DNA from: Podochytrium sp. JEL0797 | Lineage: Eukaryota > Chytridiomycota > Chytridiomycetes > Chytridiales > Chytriomycetaceae | Assembly (NCBI GenBank): GCA_027596195.1 | Contig: JADGJG010000838.1 | Coordinates: 1-11,926 of the forward strand | Direction of reading: 5' to 3' | DNA length: 11,926 nucleotides | Part shown: positions 7,076 to 11,926 of the stretch, in pieces | Numbering within the stretch: position 1 is the first letter of the stretch | Layout of the letters: the number at the start of each line of letters is the position of its first letter | Program-made: the position numbers and the translations under genes | Notes under the pieces: model-generated | The model's database searches: none | What the model was told of the DNA's origin: nothing | What the model saw: the letters and a program-made list of their open reading frames with translations, nothing else

Positions 7076-9184
7076 ATGGCGGACATCCGCAGCTTCTTTC
7101 ACCCACTGGCATCCTCTTCCTCAGCCACAGATTCCTCAACCACCTCTGATGCCCCTACCGAGAGCCATACCACCCCTCCACAAATGCCCGACACTCCTGC
7201 TTCCAACTGGGCTCCGACAGACTATTCTTCGCAGTGGGATCTTGTGATCGCGGGTGTTGCGGAGCACGAAGCCTTTCTCTTGGACGACTCGCAGTGGGCC
7301 ACAGTCTATGCATTCCAGGGCCTTTCGTCTGTCGCTCGCCGCCTGTTCATTCGATTCATGTTAAGGACGCACAAGATCGAGCGCATTTCCAAACTCAACA
7401 TCGAACCAACGCTGAAGGAATGGAACATGCTCGATACGACCGAGAAACAGCTGCTGAATGAGCTCTCCCAAGCTGGCTTGATTGACGCGGACCCTGCAAT
7501 GGACGCGGAACGAATGCTGAAACTGATTTCGCGCCCTGAACTCCTCATCCTCGCCAAACAGTACAAGATACCCAAGCCCACATCTCTCTCTGTCCCTGCT
7601 CTCCAAGCCGCTCTTCTTTCCAACGCGGCCTCCATCCCCAAATTCTCCTTCTCCAAAGCCCCGTGCCAAAATCCTCTCGAAATCCTGTCCGCGAAGCTCA
7701 AATCCCTCCTCGGTCCCTGCCTCCTCATCCCACCAACAATAGTATCCACATTCTACCGCCTCTTCATCATCTACAACCGCGAACGACACTGGCCCGAAAA
7801 CCCTTTCCTCCCCCACATCCTCACAAACCTCCGTTCCGACTCGAACCGCGTCACCTTCAACACCTACACCATCCACAGAATCAGCATCACATGGCCCACG
7901 TCTCACGACTTGACAGAATACATGTCCATGATGAAACTCCAATTCGACGTGCACGCACTCCTGGACCCGATTTCAGGGTCCACGACCGCAGAGGACCGCG
8001 AGGCGGCGGAGACGGAGGCGATTCGAATCGCGGAGGGGGCTCGTGCCGTGTTTGAGGCGTGGGTGGTGGCGTTTCCGGGGGACGAAGGGCATGTGAGTGG
8101 GATTCCGTGGTTGACGTGTTTTACGGCGGGGATGAAGGCCATGTCGGTGTTGCGCGTGTTGGCGGATTTGTATGCCAAGAGGGGACGGTTTGTGGACGCT
8201 TGTGAGGTGTATGAGGCGTTGTTGGGGAGGAAATTGGTGGGTGTGCGGAGGCATCGTGGGGGTATTTGGGATGATTATATGAAGCTGTTGGTGAAGATGA
8301 AAAAGGAGGAAGACGCGTGGAGGGTGGGGTGTGACGCGCTGCAGGATTCGACGGTCGAGTTTGGGAAGAGGAGGGAGATTGAGAATCGGTTGGTCAAGTT
8401 GAACAAGAAGCTGGGGAAGAAGGAGCAGATTATTGCGGTGGATCGATGCGTTGGGACCATTCGCAACATTGAGACACGGGTTGTTCATACGGAAAAGACG
8501 TTCAGCCAGACGGGTCGAAAAGCGCTTTACAAGGACCTTGTTACATCTGAAGATGTCCAAGTCGAGCAACTCGCGTTGAACGAGTTCCAACGGCTGGGCT
8601 ACAAGGGCGTTCACGCCGAAAACTCGGTCGTCATGACCTTGTTTGGACTTCTCTTTTGGGACATTCTGTTTGACGACTCGGTTCCTGGAGCTTTTGCGAC
8701 TCCCTTCCAAGACGCACCCATGGATCTCACCACGGAATTTTTCTACCTCGCGCGCAAGTCACGCATTGACCAGCGACTGTCGGACCTGGCACTGCACCCT
8801 GACACTCTGCACTTGGAAATCATCTCTCGCATTGATGAAACGCATCGTCCGACGTCTACCCAGTGCCGCGGGGTGTATTGGAACCTTTTCACGCGGGAAG
8901 ACCTTTTGGAAGTCGCGTCCTGTTTCACTGGGACTCAACTTGCTAGGATTTGCGACGCGTTCATTCAGTCTTACGGTGCACATGCGGGAGGTGTTCCTGA
9001 TTTGTGCGTTTGGAAAGTGGATGGGGATGTGAAGGACGTGAGATTGGTGGAAGTGAAAGGGGAAGGCGACCATTTATCCCACTCACAAATCATGTGGCTC
9101 GATTTGATGGCTTCAGTGGGCATTTGTGTTGAACTTTTCAAGGTGCAATTGACGAATGGAGCCAAGAGGAAGCGAATAAAATGA
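7076..9184 (+). CDS. FAN1: FAN1-type structure-specific nuclease (SAP, TPR-like, VRR-NUC)
   Basis: Predicted 702 aa, no intron. In known relatives FAN1 cuts flaps and unhooks interstrand crosslinks in the nucleus. A SAP-like helical region lies at about 125-180 (LLNELSQAG, ISRPELLILAKQYKI), a TPR-like helical middle at about 360-470 (VLRVLADLYAKRGRFVDACE), and a VRR-NUC domain at about 500-690. Catalytic residues are visible: Glu515 in HAENS, Asp642 in GVPDL, Glu659 and Lys661 in EVKG, Gln671 in LSHSQIMW. LFGLLFWDILF and PMDL are family blocks. The UBZ zinc finger of animal FAN1 is absent; instead the protein opens MADIRSFFHP, like a PIP box or the RFC1 start. The frame stays open upstream to 6878, but that part is antisense to the small gene and reads unlike FAN1, so I chose 7076. 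The nuclease appears intact. Confidence 0.95.
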   Translation: MADIRSFFHPLASSSSATDSSTTSDAPTESHTTPPQMPDTPASNWAPTDYSSQWDLVIAGVAEHEAFLLDDSQWATVYAFQGLSSVARRLFIRFMLRTHKIERISKLNIEPTLKEWNMLDTTEKQLLNELSQAGLIDADPAMDAERMLKLISRPELLILAKQYKIPKPTSLSVPALQAALLSNAASIPKFSFSKAPCQNPLEILSAKLKSLLGPCLLIPPTIVSTFYRLFIIYNRERHWPENPFLPHILTNLRSDSNRVTFNTYTIHRISITWPTSHDLTEYMSMMKLQFDVHALLDPISGSTTAEDREAAETEAIRIAEGARAVFEAWVVAFPGDEGHVSGIPWLTCFTAGMKAMSVLRVLADLYAKRGRFVDACEVYEALLGRKLVGVRRHRGGIWDDYMKLLVKMKKEEDAWRVGCDALQDSTVEFGKRREIENRLVKLNKKLGKKEQIIAVDRCVGTIRNIETRVVHTEKTFSQTGRKALYKDLVTSEDVQVEQLALNEFQRLGYKGVHAENSVVMTLFGLLFWDILFDDSVPGAFATPFQDAPMDLTTEFFYLARKSRIDQRLSDLALHPDTLHLEIISRIDETHRPTSTQCRGVYWNLFTREDLLEVASCFTGTQLARICDAFIQSYGAHAGGVPDLCVWKVDGDVKDVRLVEVKGEGDHLSHSQIMWLDLMASVGICVELFKVQLTNGAKRKRIK
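9175..9180 (+). terminator. AATAAA poly(A) signal of FAN1
   Basis: A canonical AATAAA overlaps the final codons of FAN1, ending two bases before the TGA. If used, the 3' UTR would be very short, fitting the 85-bp gap to the convergent gene. Confidence 0.4.
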
Positions 9185-9263
9185 TTGAGGCTTTCTGTTT
9201 GACCTGTTCCACAGGGCACTTTCGGTGTTCAAGCCTGCATAAATCTTCACAACCGCTTTATAC

Positions 9264-9269
9264 TTTATT
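9264..9269 (-). terminator. AATAAA poly(A) signal of the first barrel gene
   Basis: On the minus strand AATAAA follows directly after the TAA stop at 9272-9270. It faces the FAN1 signal less than 100 bp away, so the two genes converge with minimal 3' UTRs. Confidence 0.45.
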
Positions 9270-10333
9270 TTATACGAACAGAATGAACGGAAAAAGAATA
9301 AGGAAACAATATCCAATACGAGAACTGCTCGACTCTTGTAGTGCTGAAATCGGTGCTGCTGCCGGAATCAGGATCGCATTCATTGTTTGAGGAACAACCA
9401 GCGAAATAGTCGTCCTGACAGCTTCAGCCATTGATGTTGATATTGGTACTTCAGAAGGGGTGGTAACTACTGGGAAGGAGGATTGCATTGTCGGGGCTTG
9501 CACAACAGGCGCGACATCAGCAGTTTGCGCGACGTCAGCAGTTTGTGCGATGTCAGCAGTTTGAGCGACATCAGCAGCTTGCGCAAAGGTGGCAACAACG
9601 AGCGTCTCGATTGGAATTACAGCTGTTGTCAGAGCTTCAGAATCTTGCGTTTGTGGGGTGTCTTGAATCGGAGAGTCCATCGTGGTTTCTTGAGCAGCTT
9701 GAATGGATGGATCTTGCTCATTCTGCGGATCCGGAGCAGGTGATTCCATGGGTTGGGGAACCGGAGCAGGCGGTGGTGCTTGCATGAGTTCGGGAGCTGG
9801 AGCAGGTGCCGGTGCTTGCATGGGTTGAGGAGCTGGAGCAGGCAGTGCTTGCATGGGTTGGGGAGCCGAACCAGCTCCTGCAGAGCAATCCACCCATTCC
9901 CAGGGGATACCAGAGACGATGCCTTCGTCGATTGGGGCGAGGACCGAAAACGCATTGTTGGACAGGTCCAAATCGTCGGGATTCGCATTTTCACGCATCA
10001 TGACGTCCACAACAGTGACAGTGACACTACCTTGAGCGTTGGTGAGTCGAATGCATTTCCCGCAAACGTTTGAATTGAGAATCGAGGTTTGGTCGGACAA
10101 GGATTTGAAGGAGACGGCGGCGAATAATGTCGAGTCTATCGGTGGCTGTGGTTGCGTGTTGGAACGTGCTGAAGGATTGCAAAAGTGATTCTGAAACTCA
10201 CATATTGTGTCGTGCATGCAGTGGTGATTGAATTCCAATCCTCCGCAAAGTACGTGATGGTGGCACTATGGGCTGCAACTCTCTTGAAAGCCTTCTGAAG
10301 GAGGAGAAACGAGAGAATGGCCTGGAACGTCAT
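9270..10333 (-). CDS. secreted double-psi beta-barrel (RlpA/expansin-like) protein, GPI-type tail, copy A
   Basis: Predicted 335 aa. Exon 1 is 10333-10202, the intron 10201-10146 (56 nt, GTGAGT...CCACAG), exon 2 10145-9270. The N-terminus has a short hydrophobic core (AILSFLLL) but charged residues follow (QKAFKR), so its signal peptide is weaker than in copy B. The barrel domain spans about 24-134: TITYFAEDWN, LFAAVSF, CGKCIRLTNAQGSVTVTVVD, NPDDLDLSNNAFSVLA and IPWEWVDC. The DRC..C segment common in fungal RlpA-like proteins is replaced (VVDVMMREN), so a disulfide and perhaps activity are changed. A long Pro/Ala/Gln-rich stalk with PMQAPAP and AQTADV repeats follows, ending in Ser residues and a hydrophobic tail (IGYCFLILFPFILFV) typical of GPI attachment. 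Probably a cell-wall or surface protein; binding target unknown. Confidence 0.85.
9511..9582 (-). repeat. four 18-bp units coding AQTAD(V/I)-type repeats
   Basis: Units at 9511, 9529, 9547 and 9565 are 18 bp each with one to three differences. They encode the hexapeptide AQ(T/A)AD(V/I) in the stalk of copy A. Copy B has no such array, so it arose after the duplication or was lost in B. Confidence 0.85.
9742..9870 (-). repeat. Pro/Ala/Gln repeat array in the stalk of copy A
   Basis: Imperfect units reading PAPAPQPMQA and PAPELMQAPP are repeated about five times directly after the barrel domain. On the plus strand they read as ggagcagg...gcttgcatg(g/a)gtt units. They form a stiff, extended stalk of the kind used to lift a domain off the wall. 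Confidence 0.75.
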
Positions 10334-10497
10334 TTGTTTGGAGTGAATTGCAGACGTCGGTGACAAGAGGCTCAATTCCGTTTCGAAAATGAATTTTTTT
10401 TGTTTCAGGGCGCATGCTGAGTGAAACCACCACAAAATGCAAGATCGCCAAGCCAAATTACAGCATTCCGCATCTCTATTCTGCTACAAAGAAGCTT

Positions 10498-11236
10498 TTA
10501 CAAAAACAGGAAAAGAGCAGAAGAAAGAAAAGTGGAAACTGCAACACGAGAGGAATATCCTTCTTGCAGGAAATTGACCGCTGGGGATGAGATCACTGTT
10601 ACAGTGGCAGCTTGTGTCTCCTGCGGCTGGGCTGACTGTGATGCGAAATCTGTGGTCAATACTTGCTGGACTGGGGCTTGTTGGGAAGGAGCTGGGGCCG
10701 GAATGTTTTGCTGAGGATCCTGCTGGAATGGACTCGACGAATCGGTTTGTTGAGCTTGTGCAGCAGCAGAAGTAGTTCCAGTAGAGCAATCCACCCATTC
10801 CCAGGCGATACCAGGAACCACTCCGTCATCCAAGTTTGCGAGTGTTGAAAAAGCACTCTGCGACAAATCCAAATCGTCAGGATTCGCACTTCGACGCAAC
10901 ATGACATCTACAACGGTGACAGTGACAGTGCCTTGAGCGCTGGTGAGCTGAATGCATTTTCCACAGACGTTGGAATTAAGAATCGAACTCGAATCGGACA
11001 AGGAATGTACAGAGACGGCGGCGAATAGTGTCGAATCTGTCGGTGGCTGTGGTTGCGTGTTGGAATATGTTGCTCAATCATTGGGGGGTGATTCTGTTAC
11101 TCACATATTGCGTCGTACATGCAGTGGTGATGGAATTCCAATCCGCCGCAAAGAAAGTTATGGTTGCGGTGTGAGCCGCAACACTGGGAAAAGACATTTG
11201 GAGCAGAGCGAGCGCGATGGCGAATTGGGGAATCAT
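10498..11236 (-). CDS. secreted double-psi beta-barrel (RlpA/expansin-like) protein, GPI-type tail, copy B
   Basis: Predicted 226 aa. Exon 1 is 11236-11105, the intron 11104-11047 (58 nt), exon 2 11046-10498. It is a tandem paralog of copy A: both first exons are exactly 44 codons and end ITTACTTQY, the splice sites match, and the barrel domains align nearly throughout (CGKCIQLTSAQGTVTVTVVD, NPDDLDLSQSAFSTLA, IAWEWVDC). The signal peptide is clear (MIPQFAIALALLQMSFPSVA). The same VVDVM change replaces the usual DRC..C. The stalk is shorter and Gln/Ser-rich (QAQQTDSS, QQNIPAPAPS) and shares little with that of copy A. It ends with a GPI-type signal (YSSRVAVSTFLSSALFLFL). The 164-bp gap to copy A suggests separate promoters. 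Likely a wall-surface protein. Confidence 0.86.
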
Positions 11237-11278
11237 TTTGAATACTTGAAATCAAGGTGAGACACGCTACTTATTGAT

Positions 11279-11304
11279 TTTTTAAATTGAATTTTTAAAT
11301 TGAA
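11279..11304. repeat. exact 2 x 13-bp AT-rich tandem repeat
   Basis: The unit tttttaaattgaa occurs twice head to tail (11279-11291 and 11292-11304) between the copy B start codon and the stop of the upstream Pro-rich gene. It could act as an AT-rich promoter element for copy B or be simple slippage. Confidence 0.9.
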
Positions 11305-11388
11305 ATGAAAAAGGAGGAAAAGTTTATTTCAAATGCGATGAGGAATTGGATAGGAGAAAGAGGTTTAAAAAAAGAATATCGAGAGAGT

Positions 11389-11926
11389 TTAAAGGAAGAG
11401 GCACACCATGACACCCACAGCCGCAATCGCGACGGAAGCAATAACCGAAGAACCACCGGACGTGGTTGACGCGGTTTGAGAATACATTCCAGACGACTTG
11501 CCAGCGGCAGAAATGGAAGACTGCGCACTTGCGACCTTTGAAGCGGACGCACTCGTAGGTGTGCCAGAGGCAGAAGAAAGCTCGGCAGTGGCAGTGGCAG
11601 ACGAAACCGCGTCAGAACTTGTCTCTTGAGTAGACAACAGAGCGTTGGGCACAGGGATGGGAGCGTCTGGGGTGGTTGTTGGCGCGGCCGGCGCGGGTGG
11701 GTTTGGAACAACGTCGGTCGTCGCGATTGGCTCAGGGCTGGGTGAAGGGGCAACAGCAGTTGTCTCTGGCAGAGGCTGAGGCTCGGGGGCTGGAGGAGGC
11801 GCGGCCTCGGTGATCGCGGGAGCTGGGGGTGCAGCTTCGGTTACTTGGGGCGGGGGTGGAGGTGCAGCTTCTGTTGTTTGGGGCGGGGGAGGGGGTGCGG
11901 CTTCTGTTGTTTGAGGTGGGGGTGGG
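11389..11926 (-). CDS. Pro-rich GPI-type surface protein, C-terminal part
   Basis: The frame is open from the right edge (first full codon at 11925) to a TAA at 11391-11389: 178 visible residues with the start outside the window. The visible part has no folded domain: first TEAAPPPPPQ-type repeats, then a Pro/Ala/Thr region, then a Ser/Ala/Thr-rich region likely to be O-glycosylated, and a C-terminal hydrophobic tail (SVIASVAIAAVGVMVCLFL) after small residues, as in GPI signals. Position and orientation in line with copies A and B suggest it may be a third member of the same surface-protein group, but its N-terminal domain cannot be seen. Confidence 0.7.
   Translation of the reverse strand, partial: PPPPQTTEAAPPPPPQTTEAAPPPPPQVTEAAPPAPAITEAAPPPAPEPQPLPETTAVAPSPSPEPIATTDVVPNPPAPAAPTTTPDAPIPVPNALLSTQETSSDAVSSATATAELSSASGTPTSASASKVASAQSSISAAGKSSGMYSQTASTTSGGSSVIASVAIAAVGVMVCLFL
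11816..11926 (-). repeat. 33-bp repeats coding TTEAAPPPPPQ
   Basis: Three to four imperfect 33-bp units at the right edge encode an 11-residue repeat (TTEAAPPPPPQ, with V/I variants in the third and fourth units). The two units nearest the edge are almost identical at DNA level, implying recent expansion; the array may continue outside the window. Confidence 0.8.

Noticed and set aside
7361..8710. Long minus-strand frames inside FAN1 (197 and 245 codons)
   Set aside because: Shadows of the intact VRR-NUC gene, with unlikely His/Pro- or Glu/Val-rich composition and no domain.
9511..9582. CRISPR-like array
   Set aside because: The units are directly adjacent without spacers and keep a coding frame; it is a coding minisatellite.
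10136..10200. Copy A exon 2 starting at the nearer ccttcag acceptor
   Set aside because: It hits a TAG after ten codons; the ccacag acceptor keeps phase and is conserved in copy B.

Overview
The window looks like nuclear DNA of a fungus. Protein genes are broken by short introns of 56-77 nt with GT-AG ends (mostly GTGAGT donors), genes are closely packed on both strands, and several encode secreted or GPI-anchored-looking proteins with Pro/Ser/Thr-rich stalks. A zoosporic (chytrid-like) fungus is my best guess from the mix of LysM, CAP and double-psi beta-barrel surface proteins; this is inference, not proof.

Layout. 1-87: an almost pure C tract. 247-630 (-): first two exons of a cytidine deaminase whose C-terminal half is not visible. 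788-2428 (-): a six-exon RING-H2 E3 ubiquitin ligase with a BIG BROTHER-like C-terminus and an acidic N-terminus carrying SUMO-interaction-like motifs. 2429-4517: gene-poor, with one probable degenerate coding remnant (2702-3475, +). 4518-5631 (+): a three-exon secreted protein joining a LysM-like module to a CAP/SCP domain. 5931-6544 (+): the Tma20/MCTS1 translation factor. 6716-7059 (-): a small two-exon gene of unknown function, head to head and 16 bp apart from 7076-9184 (+), an intronless FAN1-type VRR-NUC nuclease with a PIP-box-like N-terminus. 9270-10333 (-) and 10498-11236 (-): two tandemly duplicated secreted double-psi beta-barrel (RlpA/expansin-like) proteins with GPI-type tails. 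11389 to the right edge (-): the C-terminus of a third, Pro-rich GPI-type surface protein.

The genes do not form a single pathway. Two themes stand out: a run of cell-surface genes (LysM-CAP, the two barrel paralogs, the Pro-rich protein) and genome or protein maintenance genes (FAN1, RING-H2, Tma20). Exon models come from hand splicing with reading-phase agreement, without transcript data. I found no evidence for a wholly new multi-gene system. The best leads are the RING-H2 protein as a possible SUMO-targeted ligase, the PIP-like start of FAN1, the LysM-CAP fusion and the duplicated surface-protein array.
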